Shown here: one piece after another, positions 36,301 to 51,100 of the stretch | Position numbering within the stretch: the first letter of the stretch is position 1 | Layout of the letters: every line of letters starts with the position of its first letter | Assembly: GCA_024036415.1 (NCBI GenBank) | Contig: JAMWET010001360.1 | Location: 42,501-106,500 of the forward strand | From: Prochilodus magdalenae | Taxonomy: Eukaryota > Chordata > Actinopteri > Characiformes > Prochilodontidae | Length of the DNA: 64,000 nucleotides | Direction: 5' to 3' | The notes under the pieces: model-generated | The model's database searches: none | The model's input: the letters and a program-made list of their open reading frames with translations, nothing else | Told to the model about the DNA's origin: nothing | Program-made: the position numbers and the translations under genes

Positions 36301-39300
36301 ACTGTGTAGCCTGGCCAAGGCCCATGTGGCACTGGCCCAGTCTGGGTCTCTCCATATATACACATGTACCATACATTAGACGCTCAGCTTAAAGCAACCA
36401 TGGACACAATTCCTGGACTTGCTCAACACCACTACCCTGACTCACGGTCATGTCAAATATAGTCCCACCACACGTTCAACGAGTTCCACTCACCCAAACA
36501 ATGCTCCAAAAGATACAGGGAGGCCCTTTACCAATCTATGCAGACACTTGTAACCCACCAAGAAGAATACTGGAAGAATCCTCTCCCATCACACTTCACC
36601 ATTAAGTCAGCTTGGAAAAGGGAATGGGGATCCAGGGACGTCCCAAGCAAAGATCTGGTGACAGACCCTACCCAACAGGTACTCTTACTGCGACACTAGT
36701 CAATACTCGACAGATTCAGGACCGGTCATGTGCCCACAGATGGGGCAGCAGCCCAAGCCCATGGTGTGTGCATGTGAAGCCTGCGTCCTCCAAAGGCTAA
36801 ACGGAGAATTACCTGCCCTTCATGGTGGAGATCAAGATGCACTTGTCTGTCTTAAGTAGGTAAATAAATAGACACATAATTTGGGTGGTTGAGCATCGGT
36901 TGGTTGATTGGTTGATCAGTTGTTCATCTGCTGTGTGCATGTGTCTACGTGTGTGTACCCTGCTGGGATCCGGAGCAGCGCTGAGGTTCAGAGCTCTCTG
37001 TAGAGCACGGGACGCCACTTCTTGCCTCTTCTTCAGAAACGCCTTCTCTGCTTCAGGAACATCAAAATCCAGGCGTACATTCAGCTCCTTTTCAGAGCTA
37101 CAACACACACAGACTCTTCATCACCATCATCATCATGAAGCCACTTAACAGATCATATAGAACCAACAGATGATATAGGAGACTGTACCTGTCTGTTGTC
37201 TTCAAATGCAAATCTATTTTATGCTGTGGGGGAAACAGACAGTAAACACTTACTGACGGTTCAAATAATAGGTTTTGTTGATTCACCAGGTGTAAATAAG
37301 TTGACACATCCTCTGCAGAGAGCACTTATCCTCATCAGGTGGGTCCAGTGTTTTAGCTTCTCCTGTGATGCATTTGCGCCAGGACTTTAATTTGAGCACA
37401 CAGGCTTGTGTTGGATGGTCCATCTGAGAAAGTGCTATGCAAAACTGTTTATCTGGGCAGCAGCTGTTTATTCATTAAACAGATAGATGTAAGAATAAAT
37501 ACTAATATTTAAAGAAACAGTCTATTATGATTAGAAGTACTCTTCTAAGGATTCTTCTAACCTGTCCTTCATCGATTTCAATCAGGTGTACTGCTGATAG
37601 AATGTATTATGTCTTATGTATTATGTCTTATGTATTATGAGATGTATTATGGTCCTGTAAAGGGTTTCAAGATATGAAAAGACCTCGAATGCCCATAAAT
37701 TAAAAAAAAAAAAAAACTTCTCATGGCTTTAGCACAGTACTGCATTGTGCTGCATGTGAACTGTAAGTGTGAAACACTCATTCTCACCTCTGCCACAGGA
37801 AGAGAGACGGTCATCTCTTTTTTTGGTGTAAATGGAGTTACAGGAACAGATGCAAGAGCAGAAACCTCTTTACAGTCTTCCTCATCAGACTGCACACATT
37901 AGACAACAACAAACAGAAGGACATCAGATAAAAACTGACTGCAACACACAGACCCTACACTGCCCCGAAAATCATTTCCAGCCGTATAGAAAGATTACAG
38001 AACGACCGCGTTCCTCCCAAATGCAGAGAGAGCAACCACGGCAGAAGGCTTTAAAGACAGGCTCACTGTGCTCAACAGCGTGGGTTCGACAATCTTTCAT
38101 TTGGGTCTAGGTGTGCTTTCCCACACTGCAATAGACACTGGGCACGACAGGGAAGCTATCACTGTCCAGCTAGGTACTGATATCAGGGGCCAATTCAGTG
38201 CGAGGAGCAGAAAGTTCTGTGGGCCACCAATGTGAGCAGCACCTCCACCGGCATCAAGAGCGTAACCAATGAGTAATCGCCTTTGAACTGCCCTGTCAAC
38301 ACGCAAGCAAAATTGGAGCAGGCATTCCAGGCTATCAAGTCCCCAAACCTACAGCGGCAAACTAAGAAATGCAACCTCCATTAGTGGTGCATAAGCTTTT
38401 AGAGTGAGCAGAAGTATCTAGAACTGAAAAGGATGCCGTTTTCTGCTGGGATGAGGAAGCTGAGCATGCAGGGAGTGTGCGAGGCACCAGTGCATGTTCG
38501 CGCATGGCAAAATCGTTGGGGACACTGATGCTGAGATCCGGTCCTGCCACCCCTGCACTGCTGAGAAAGAAGCACTGCAGCTGTGAGCTCTGGAGCTGGT
38601 TAATAGGAGTCTGCCAGCAGAGGAGGGCAGCCCTACTGGTGTGGAGTATGTCGAGGGGCTCCGCCAAAGTCCCCATGTTGTGTACCAGCTCACCAAAAAC
38701 CACCAGGGCGAGGTGAGCATCCACCAGGAACAACCATATAACCACTGTTGCATGGAGCATGGAGTAGCTGTACAACCTGCACTCCAAGAATGGGCCCTGC
38801 TCCAAGCTGCAGTCAACATGGAAGGATCCCTGTGTAGTATCAGAGGGCCTGGGCTAGGTGGTGTATTGGGCCAAGACAGGGTGGTGGTCGATTGTAGTTT
38901 ATAGGGACTTGACTCAACCACTCCTGTGAAGACCATGGCATGGTGGCCATTCATTCTTGTTTCTGTTATTTTCGCTGGCATTGTTGTTGGATTTAGTCGA
39001 ATGTCTCTTGCTCAGTCCTCCAAGAGAACAGGCTGTGACTAGGCTACTAGTATTAGCACAGTTAGCTTTGGTCCTAAAGCTTTTGGTTTATCCTAAAGAC
39101 TTTAGATTGACTGCCTTGCTTTGCATAGTATTTGACCCAGGTCTCACTTTTTATGCTCTTGTTATGGATTTACTTCAATTCAGTAATAGTAAAATTCTAA
39201 GTGCCGCACTGTGGAGTTCGGTGATAGTAGGCGGTGCTAGCAGGTCCGGCGAGCAGTAGCCTTTAGACCTGTTTCTAGGCATCTGTGTTGACTCGTATGT

Positions 39301-42300
39301 GAAGATGTTGTGACACGTACCTTTAAGCTTTGTGGTCGGAGTCCAATCTCAGTTTCCAGCTCTCTGTTGATGTAGTAGCGAAGCGTCTGCAGGAGGCCCT
39401 TGTTTTTCGAGTGACAGATGATCTGGTCTTCTTTATATGCACCTCTTAGGTTTAGCACCAGGTTCTGACCTAGTGGAACACCAGATCCAAACACAAGAGC
39501 TCAGAGTGAACAAACAGCCAGAGAGGCTGGAAACAAAGCAAACAGCGGAAGACCATCAGCGAACGCCCCTAAAGGATAATTACACTGATCATGCAATGAA
39601 ATAAGCTCACCAGGCAAAAATTAGTCACCTTGTGTGTTGCTAAGGTGGTAGTAACTTCAGGCTCCTGCAGATGGCACTGTGGGTGTGAGTGGAGGGATGC
39701 ATAGATGAGGTTGTACAGTGCATGCAATGTCTCGTTCCATGTGTGGAAAACGGCTCCAGAGCAGATGTTAATGATTGGCTAAAAGGAGTGACTGCATTTG
39801 GGCGTGGCCAAAGACCATAGTGTGAAGGAAGTAGCTGCATCCGCAGGTGTATGGAAGCGTACGGTCATACGGGTCTACCAGCAGTGGCTAAAATCCCAGT
39901 CTACAGGGAATTCTCCTCGGAATTGTGCCAGGGAAGGCATCCACCAAATCTGGACCAACTGACCAATTCTCTGATGTAAGAGTGTCTGAACACTGATGTG
40001 CCCTACATCCAGAAACTTGTCCAGTACATGCCCTATCCCATCTCAGCTGTTACTGGTGCTCATGGAGGTATGTAATTGTCATAGGTGACTATTTTCTTTC
40101 ACCCAGTGAGCTTATTTTTACATAAAATGTTTTATCCAACTCCAAAAACTCCAATTTATAATAAGACATCTCCTCACAAGCATAAACGGGAAACAATTCA
40201 ACATGTAAATGAACAGTCTCACCTTCAGTGGGCGGCAGTTTGTCCAACTTGACCTCCAGAGTGGCCAGAGGGGCTGCCTACGATTACAAGACGAGTGAAG
40301 GCAAAGACAAATGGACCACACTATTAGCTCTGCTCATAACTCCAACTATGCAAGAGTTCAGTTTCAGACCGCACAATTAGCCCCCCTCTTTAGTGCAGTG
40401 CTGTTGGGAAGGAAGTTTAAGGTTACCAGGAACAATAAATGATGATAAGTTTAGACTGATATGATCAATATTTATTGAGCTACACATACAGTTCACCACG
40501 GGGCCTCCGCACATGATCACTTGGGCCGTCTCCACCCAGACAAAGCGGGACTAGTCACTGAAGATGAACTGCTGCCATTCTGAGTCACTCCATGACAGTC
40601 TGGCACAACACCATTGCAGTCTCTGGTGATGTTGACGTGGTGTTAAGTACAGGCGTCATAACCGTCTGTGTGCATGTGGTCCTGCACGGTGCAGTCATCT
40701 GCCGATGTTGCTGGCATTAACAGAATGACTCATGGGGGACATCACTGCTCGCTGAATGTCCGCAATCGTGGCGCTTGGGTCAGTCAGGTACAGAGATAAG
40801 GCCCGTCCTTGCTTATGTCACATGTGCGGCAGAGCGTGAAACTTGAATCACTGGCATGTCTCACAGTGTCAAACCGACCCACCAAGTTTCATTCCTGTCT
40901 GGGTGGGTTTTTCTTTGACGATGAGTGTATTTAGGTGAGCACAGCAGTAACGCGGACATGGTTAAGAGTGGTCTCACTATATAGCACAGTGTTGCCAAGA
41001 AACCCTGGATGATGCATACTCTACATTATATAAAGATCTGTCTATGCAGGATATAACAGGTTCTTACCACCAAAACTCCATTGGAGAGGCACTGAACAGG
41101 CTCTTCTGGACTGTAAGACAAACACAGGTTTGTGTGTTGTTAAGACTGTTTACTTCATCTCAATATGCAGACAACTGGATTAGGTTTCAGTTTTCTGGTC
41201 TGTCAGCTAAGAAATCTAAGCATAGCACACCTGACAGCATATCTGTATTATCTGTCCAAGACAGCCCCTCAAACGAGTGAATGAAGCTACCGTGTAGTCA
41301 CCCATGATGGACACAGCTTGTGTAATCTCCACAGAAATGCACTGACCAATAAACTGGGACATGAGTCAGTGATCACCAATGGCTAGTTTGGACTAGAGAG
41401 ATAGCACTGAGCTGTGGAGCAGTGGAAACGTGTTCTCTGGAACGATGGAGCTCCATCCAGTAGCTTTGTAGTGATCCTGAACTGATCATCCAACATCAGT
41501 ACCTGACCTCACTAATGCTCAATCAAATCCTCACAGCAATGTTCAAACAACAGTGCCTGACCTCACTAATGCTCAATCAAACCCTTACAGCAATGGGGTT
41601 TTTTTTCTCTCTCATCAGAGTGAAAAGAAATGTCCACACGACGTACCTCTCTGTAATCTCGAACTCCACCCACAGCTCATCTTTGGTCTGGAAATAGAAA
41701 CCACAACAGCGGACCGTCACCAACACATCTTCATAGAACACAGTTATACTGTCTCTTGTGTTTGACAGGTTAGCTGTGGTCAGTTTCTTCCTGAATGCAT
41801 GCAGTTAGTTCTCTGCTCCAACACCTACACTCCCCTACATGCAACCATATGGATGAAAAGACAGTCCGTTAGATGTAGGTGAAAGCTCAAACTGTGTACT
41901 GAACTCATACACAAGGTGCAGAACATGGAGAACTTTTTGAGACCCCTTTTTGAGGCTTCTTTAGTTTTGCCTTGGAGCTAGGTGGCTAATGTACAGTAGC
42001 TAACAAGTAATAGAGCTATATTACATGGTGCTACTAACTACACCACTAAATCATTCACTCGGCTCGAGACCAGGTGAAGATATTCAGTATCTCCTATAGA
42101 CGTGATTATGTGGTATCTGACGCTACATGGTATCAGATACCACATGATCAAGTCTGTATTTAATAGCTCCACATGGTATTTGTGGTTATTCAGACTTGCA
42201 GCTAGCACAACGCTAACTGGTGGGTGATAATTAACTGAGCAGGCTATTAGTTCTATATTTAATTTGATGCTATTTGGTGAAGACTCTTATACAGAGGGAA

Positions 42301-45300
42301 GTACAGTTTTAATCATGTAACATAGGGGGGTGAGTGCTGCATTAGGAGCCCAAGGCCTCTTGTAGCACTGTATGCTATAGTTGCCAATATTATAATGAAG
42401 CTCATGTAGTCAGTTTGAGCTTTTACCCTCGGTCTACAGCCCAGAAACGGCACGGTCCCAAAGCTCCAACTCCTACACTCCTCTGCATGCGACCCGACCG
42501 CAAGTTCCTCTTACCTTCTCGGTGTCTGGGACATCTTGCTCGGCCTGAGCAAAACAACCGAAAAGCTCAATGGCTGCTCATTTGCTGCTGCTGTACTCGT
42601 GTAGTAGGCTCACCAGACAATAAAATGAGTCACCTGTGACTGAGCCGTACCTGTAATACCTCCACGAGCACCAATAACAGATGTGACTGGATTTGGCATG
42701 TACTGGACAATGTACAAGTTTCTGGATGTAGGCCACCTCAGTGTTCAGCCACTCAAATTCACAGTTAGGCCAGATTTGGTGGGTGCCTTCCCTAAACGAA
42801 AAATAGGCCCACTACTGGTAGACCCGTATGAGCACCATCTGCAAGAGCCTGAAGTTACTACGACCTTAAACACACAAGGTGACCTTTTTTTTTGTCTGGT
42901 GAGCTTACTTTCCAATGGAAATGATAAAAGATACATCTTGGCAAAGAACATTTCCACAAAATTAAAATAAAACATACATATGCATAATTTGGACAGAAGC
43001 ACACAGAACAATGACCAGTGCTAAATAAATTATCAAGGATGCACTGGACTTCTTTATTTTTTTAGTTGATTCCAATTCTATATCCAGTTTCCTTACACAC
43101 AGATTGGCTGATTGTTTGGCCATTTTTGGTGGTGATCTTTCAATAACGTGAAGGAAATAATGTGCAATATAATATAATTATTTTATATTATCTATTATTT
43201 TTATAGTATAAAATAATGAGGCAAACAGCTATTTAGCACAATGAGCCAGGCATAATTACTATCAAGCTAATTATACATGGCTCATTTCATTTACCTCTAA
43301 ACTGCAACACAGATCAGCCAGAAACCAGAAACCGGTCGGCGAAACGTTTGCCGTGTAAACAGCTAAGTCTAATCCCTACAGTTATCAATTAACACCAACA
43401 GTCTGACCTTATCATCAGTGATGAAGACTTTGGTTTCCTTCCGTCCCAGTGTGAGGTTATTGAGGTCAAACAGGATACTGGTGCAGAGGTCGTCTCGTAA
43501 TACGTCTTGGTCGTAGACATTTAGCTCCAGGATGTTCTGTAAGAGACGGTGACAGCTGGTTGGAATGATCCAAGGGGCTTATAACATGGTAACAGTATAC
43601 ACTGGACTGTAGAACAAGGGCTTCTTCATATGGGTTCCTCTCAACACCGGTCAGTTGGAACTGCCTGGCCTGTGCTGTGAGCTGCTGTACCATCTCTGAG
43701 CTCACCTTTTTTAGATTATCAGCTAAAGAAGCCTGGTGTGCTAAAGGAGAGAGTGGTGGAGTGCCCTGGACTGGAGAATAAGGGAAGGAAGTGGTTTACT
43801 TCCAATTCCGACACAGCAGATCCAGTGCCCTAATAAAGTTTACTTCCAACCCTGGAGATACAGTAACATTCTACTTACTAAGCACCTTACAGCCGTGGTT
43901 CCCAGCTCTATATCAATTGCCCCACAGAGTCTACTTCCAACCCTGGAGGTCCAATAACAATATCTGATTTTATTTCTAATTCTGATGTTAAAATTTGGGA
44001 TCTCCCGGGATGGAAATAGACTTTGCCATGCTGTTGTGATGGAAGTAGTAAGTGGTTTAACAATGTCTTGCTGAAATATTTCTGAATTGCCTTTCTGAAG
44101 TCCTGTACCATCAGAGACACAGGCCTTTGAACTGTGGGCTGATAACAAGCTGGATGGTCCCTCTCCTGTCAGCAGCACACGTCGTCCATGGACCACAGAA
44201 CAGTTTTCCATTTTGCCTCAGTCCACTTTAAATGATCTTTGGCCCGGAGAAGACAGCAGCACTTGCTTCTGGATTGTGGCTTGCACAGTGAACTGTCTAT
44301 ACAGATTGATTTCTGGAAGTGCTCCTGAACCCTTGCCGTCCAGGACAGAACAATGCCTGTTTTACCTACAGTGTCGCCCGAAGGCCCAAAGATCACGGGT
44401 ATTCAATTTCTCCAGGCTCTCTGAATCTTTTGATGGTGTTAGGTACAGTAGATGGTTGGAGAGCCAAAGTCTTCGCAGCTTAATGTTCAGGAACATTTTT
44501 CTGAAATTGTTCCACAGTTTTTAGATGCAGTTTCCTCGCAGATTGGTAAACCTCTGCCCATCTTTGCTTCTGAGAGACCTTGACTCTCTAAAATGTGTAT
44601 TATATCCAGTCATGTGACTTACTTGCAAATTGCTCCTCCAGCTGTTTTTAATTAGTACCAATTCCAAGTCCGATGCTGGTGATCCAGTAGCCTGCAGAGT
44701 CTATTTCCAACATTAAAACTGAAGATCCAGTATCCTACAGAGTTTATTTCCAATTCTGCTTCTGGAGATCCGAGAACATGCTTAGTTTATTCCAACCACA
44801 GAGATCTAATTCCCTGCATGGCTTTATCGACACCAATATTAACTGGGCAGTTCTTGCAATGTAGTTACAGTATGTCCCTCTATCACTGTGCATTATAATT
44901 TGACCTGTTTAGTTTTTGCATATTAGAGTGCTTTAGGGGTACAGTCGTCCATTCCTGTATATGCAGACAGACGTCAATCGCTACTAACCCACAAGACAAT
45001 GTCCTCCGTGCTGTTTCTTCTAGGGAGCTTTTATTTCCTGATATAGCTGCAGGGCCGTGCCAGAGAAATTCATGCAGCTGATTAGACAGAGTTATAAGGA
45101 GGCCGAGAAGCACAGTCACAGCTGGACTGACTCCTGGTCCGGCACTACTACTGGGCGTGTCAGATTAGGGTTTGGAACTGACCCCAGGCTAAAGCTCTAA
45201 CTCACCTTGAACTGGCCCTGTACACGAAAGTGGAAGGTCTCGTTCCACTCGGGTTTATTATTGTTAGGGATGCACTTGGTGCGGAGAGTACGCGCCGATG

Positions 45301-48090
45301 CCGTGGGCAGGTGCAGGGTGACATAGAGGTCAGACTGGGACACTGCAGAGGAGAAAGTGAAGGGAGGGAAAAAAAGAAGGGATGAAAAGTTCTCGTCTGA
45401 CATTACAGGTTAATCACTACACAGCATTGCTAGCCTCCCCGTTCAGCAGACCATGTGATTTTCATTAACTTAGATGTGAAAGAGAGAGTTGGTGTCGTTC
45501 CCCATTTCAGACTTGCTCCAGAACATGGTTTTACGGAGCTGGTAAGTCACATATGGGTGGTGACCTTAACCTTGTTAACATGCACACAAAGAAGCAACTG
45601 CTCATTTGAGTCTAAGCATGGTCCAGTCATGTTATCAGGCACTTAATTCCTTTATTCATTTCATTTTAGGCATCTCAAAAGAAACGGCATTCAGGATTGA
45701 GCATTTCTGTAGTATAAGCTCTTTGTATTCACCTCCATATTGGATGAGGTTGCCATATGGAGTCGTAACAGCATGGGTTATGTTTTCATTCAGTGGCCGT
45801 GTATTTACCCTGTGAATTTGTGCCACAACATTCACTTCCTATGAATCCTACATTCACAGTGCTTTTTAAAAGCATTTATAAAGTGTCATAAGGAATACAT
45901 AGTACCTTATAATGCCAGTCTAAGCTTGTATACTAACTGACAACTAGGTATAACTGCATGCATAAGACTTTATAAAACAAGAGTATGCAACTTCATAACA
46001 TTAGCTTTCATAATTCACTATTGTTATAAAACTCAACCTGGCAGCATGTCGTAGTAGGGGGCACCCTCTATGGGTAGTGTCGGGCAAGTGGTCTAGAGAC
46101 CTGGAAAAAGCAGCCTGCACAACATTTGCATTTAGCTGATGCTCTTATCCAGAGCGACTTACAAGGTTATTGTTTTTACAGGTAGTCCAGTGCAGTGGAG
46201 TTTCGCCCAAGGACTCAGCATTTGCTACCTAGACTGGGATTCAAACCCCCATCTTCCGCATGGGGTGGTAGCTCTCTGGTGTGTAGTGGTGTTAACTGCT
46301 GAGCCACACCACACAAGAGTTCTTTTATTCTTGGTCACCTTTATTTACACACCCATATAGACAACTATTTACACAGCGGTAATATCTGTTCATGATAACA
46401 CTGTACCACACTGTCAGCTATGACCACGCATTATCATTACTACGCCTGTCATTATACCTACTTAACAGACATTAAACAAGCTTATTTCGAGTATTATATG
46501 GAGTTATGTACGCTGTATGCCTCATAAGCGCATTTATAGAGCGTTATAAATACAGGATTTAGAGGAGGTGTTACCAGGAAAGCCTATTATACACTAGTGT
46601 TTAAAAGTTGGAGTAATTTACTGTTCATTTTCTTTTTAGTGCTTTTTTTTTTTTTAAACTGTACCAACTATTCATCAAAACGTATTTTAAATACCTTATT
46701 CAATATTTAAAGTTTTATTAATATAGTTAGAATATAAAGTTAGAATATTTTAGTTAGTTTTTGACAGGATGTTATTACATGGCCAATTATATGCTGTAAT
46801 AATCCATCTGTACAGTGGCTGAGAAGTGCAAAACAAACGACTAATTTATAAAATAAAATGACAAAAATAAAAACAAATGTACAAATGAAAAAAAATTACA
46901 TTCATTACAAAGGCAAAAACTATTTTACAAGATGTGAAACACTGTTCTAACACACAGGAAGTGCTTGTTGAAGATCCTTGTCAATCAAACTGTTTTGTGG
47001 TGGTAGAGTGGGTGGAGTTTGGGATGGTGACGACGCTAAAGCATGTTTATCCATTACCTTTTTTTCCATCTGCTCTTTTAAAAACTCTAAAGACCTTCTA
47101 CAGGAAAAACAAAAGCGTGCCTGCTGGCTAAATGGACAGAACATGCTTTAGCGTTATCACCATCCCAAACTCCACCCACTCTACCACCACCAAACAGCTT
47201 GATTGACAAGGGTCTGCAACAAGCACTTCCTGTGTGTTAGACCCACCCTTTCCCCAGAATTCACGGTGTGTAAAATAGTTTTATTTTGTAATTTTGTTTT
47301 CTTGTTTAAAATGGAAATGTGTTTTGCACTTATCACCTGCTGCATGTTTGCCTTCATATTTTGACAAGTTGACTGCCTGAAGCACAGGAATCACTTGATA
47401 CCAGTCAAGGCAGATGACTGCTTGGAGCCCGAGGCCAGTGGGGAATATTGCAGTTTTGTATGTTTATATTTTGAAAATAGTAGTCTTGAGAACTCATATA
47501 TAAATGTTGACAGTTCACTCAGTTTTACTGGTGTCTGATTCATTTTAATATAGAGCTTATATATCCCTTAATAAAATATAATTGCAGATTACATACATGC
47601 TGATCGCCTTTCTTGGAGCGGACGGGATATTACAGCAAGACAATGCCACATGTTATGTTCCCTAAATGAAGGTACTGTGATGTACCTCTGAGGGTCCCAA
47701 CCTTAGTGACGGTTTCATCTGGGTTTTGTCTGGGTTTGCCTGCGTTTGCCTGGGTTTTGTCTGCGTTTGTCTGGGTTGGCTTGGGTTTTGTCTGTGTTTG
47801 CCTGGGTTTTGTCTGCGTTTGTCTGGGTTGGCTTGGGTTTTGTCTGTGTTTGCCTGGGTTTTGTCTGAGTTTGCCTCATACGTTGTTATTCTAAAAGCAC
47901 AAATGGCTGTTGTATAAGATTGAAAAACACATGCTGAAGATCCTGGTTTTCTTTGCACTGCGATGATACAAACTTAATTCCAGATGCTATACGACTCATA
48001 TCTCACATCTGTCACGTCTCCTTCATCTTCAGAAATGCTTAGTGAAGTACATCATGGTCCTGCGCTCTAACAGCGACTGTATGTGTGCGT

Positions 48091-48127
<37 letters not shown>

Positions 48128-51100
48128 TGGAACATACATAAGTCATGTGAATGGAGGAACTTCCCTCGCAGCACTTTGACCGAAAGGTTCCAGTGTGGCA
48201 CCACTTCCTTCTAGAACCAAAGAGAAACAGGAAAGACAAACTTTAGTATGTTCAGTGAAACAAGCTGAACAAATTGGCTATAAGTAACCAGCAAGCTTTT
48301 GGTGGTTTATGTTTGAAATGGTATTTGAAAGAATGTCCAGTGCAGTACAAACAGTGTACGAACAATGTAAATACAACCTCAGTAACAGAAGTTTTAAGGT
48401 CCAACAGTGTTCCTTAAACAAGTTGTTCCCAGAAGTGAGGTACGTCTCTTACCTTTTCATACCCAGTTTATGGTTAATTTAAAACCAGAACACTACAATA
48501 AACTAAACAGGGTCAATACATGAATAAAGACACACACTCAAGTCACATTATTATGACCACTTCCTACTTTCAACGGCAGCAACACGTAGCTCATGTGGGA
48601 AGTCACATTATTGTGGCATAGTCTGGGCCCACTCACCCACATGCAAGGCACTGGGTATGAATCCATCCTTGGAGGTCACGTACACCCATACATGCTGATT
48701 GTCTTCCCTGGGGCGGGTGGGATCTTCCAGTAAGACAATGCCACATGTCACACAACCAAGCATGACCAAGACTTCCAAGTACTACCCTGGCTTCCTAATT
48801 CCCCAGACTTGAAGCCAATTGAGCATGTGAGGGACCATTTTAATTGATGTGGGGCATCCCCTACAAATCCTCCACAAGTCTATGGGATGCACTGCAGTCA
48901 GCATGGCTCCAGATACCTGCGACAACCTACCCATTCCTTACTGAGCCACTCCCAGCCCGTCTAGCTGGATATTGGTGGTCATAATAAAGTGCTTGACTGT
49001 GTATTCTAGGACTATAGCTCCTGTCAGCTTTGGGCACAAAGTACTGTTGCATAAGATTGAAAGAGAGACATGTTTCCATCTCTTCCAACTTGTAGCTTTG
49101 GCTTTCCTGACCTGATAAGGACACTGGATTTTTTAATTAATGCTTTATTCATTCATTCATTCGTTCATTTATTAATTCATGTAAGCTGCTTCTTGGTCGC
49201 TGGTGGTGCAGTGCTCTTTGCATGGAAGGCAGGAAACACTGGACAGGCCAATAGTCCACCACTGGGCAGACACACAGACACACACTCTCACACCTGGGGG
49301 TGAGGGCAGTTTAGCATCTTCAGTTCACCCAACTGCATGTCTTAGGATTGTGGGAGAAAGCCCACACAGAGACAGAGAGAACATGATCCACACAGAAGGG
49401 ATCCTGGATGCTCCAGCTGGAAATCAAACCCAGGACTTTCTTGCTGTTTTTGCTCGTTTTTCTGCAGCCTCAGCCCAGCTCTATATCTCCACTGCCGCCT
49501 GGGTTGTCTCGATTTGTCTGGGTTTGTCTGTGTTTGCCTGCGTTTGTCTCGGTTTGTCTGCGTTTAGCTGGGTTTTGTCTGAGTTTGCCTGGGATTGTCT
49601 GGGTTTGCCTGCTTTTGTCAAGGTTTGTCTGGGGTTTGTGTTTGTCTGTTTGCCTAGGTTCGTCTGAGTTTTGTCTGGGTTTTGTCTGGGTTTTTCTGTT
49701 TGTCTGGGTTTGCCTGGGATTGCTTGCGTTTGTCTGGGTGTGCCTGAGTTTGTCTGGGTTCGTCTGGGTTTTGTCTGGGTTTTGTCTGGGTTTGTCTGGA
49801 TTTGTCTGGGTTTTTCTGGGTTTTGTCTGGGTTTTGTTTGGTTTTGTCTGTGTTTGCCTGGGATTGCTTGCGTTTGTCTGGGTTTGCCTGAGTTTGTCTG
49901 GGTTTGTCTGGGTTTTGTCTGGGTTTTGTCTGGGTTTTGTCTGGGTTTTGTCTGGGTTTTGTCTGGGTTTTGTCTGGGTTTGCTTGGGTTTGCCTGGGAT
50001 TGCTTGGTTTGTCTGTATTTTTCTGGGTTTGTTTGCGTTTGTCTCTGTTTGTCTGTATTTGTCTAGGTTAGTCTGTGTTTGTCTGGGTTTTTACCCACAA
50101 GTGTGTCTTGTCATCCTCTGAATTACAAGGCTGTTTTGCAGTCAGATGAATGATTCTACATATGTGTTACAAGCTAACATTCCTATTGACTGAAATAATG
50201 ATGGAGCTTGTCTCGGATTTGTTGGAAAAATGTGTCCACACCTTCTGCCCCCTGCACGCGCACACACACAGCACCCTGAACTGCTCCGCAGGCATCACTT
50301 TAAAACAGCCTTAATGTTTTTCAACCTGCACTACTGTTTATACTGGCCCTACCATACCCACTTTAATCCTACATCTTAATTCTGCTAGTGCACACGTCAC
50401 TTTATCACCCTTATTGTCCTCAGTGTCTTACTGTCTCATTACGTTTATCTCAGGGCCCTTATTATATTTTATCATATGTCTTGCGTTTGTCTATTTTATA
50501 TTTAGTGTTTAATACATTCAGTATACACTTGTTCTGTTTTAGTTGTAATCTATTTCTCTGCAAATGTTTATGTGCTGCATCTCGAGTCAGAGAGTAACGC
50601 AATTTCAGTCTCTCTGTATGTCTTGTACATATTGAAGCATTAACAATAAACCTACTTGATTTGACCTGAGAAAGAAGTCTGGTCTTTTCAGTGTAGAACA
50701 AGTGTATTGTTTGCCAGTCTATTTACAACACACACAACTAACCTACATCTTATTCCTTCTTCACCTGTGTTTGGAACAAATACTCCCAACACTGAGACCT
50801 AATAAACTACACTCTCACATTTCCTACACATCGTGTAGCACACGAACCACACGAACACACAACGGATGAAGTTCCTCTCCAGAGAAAACCATGAACCAAC
50901 TTCCACAGCAATGTTCCCACAGCAGTACTTGACCTCACTCTTGACCTCACTAATACTCAATCAAATTTTCACAGCAATGTTCCCACAGCAGTGCCTAACC
51001 TCACTCCTGACCTCACTAATACTCAATCAAATTTTCACAGCAATGTTCCCACAGCAGTGCCTGACCTTACTAAAACTTAATCTCATCCTCACAGCAATGT

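Noticed and set aside
38362..38981. Overlapping minus-strand frames as a retained gene
   Set aside because: Trp/Ser-rich with no recognisable motif; kept only as an unexplained block.
49408..50121. 237-residue plus-strand open frame
   Set aside because: It is the translation of the GGGTTTTGTCT array inside an intron of copy B; all three frames stay open for the same reason.
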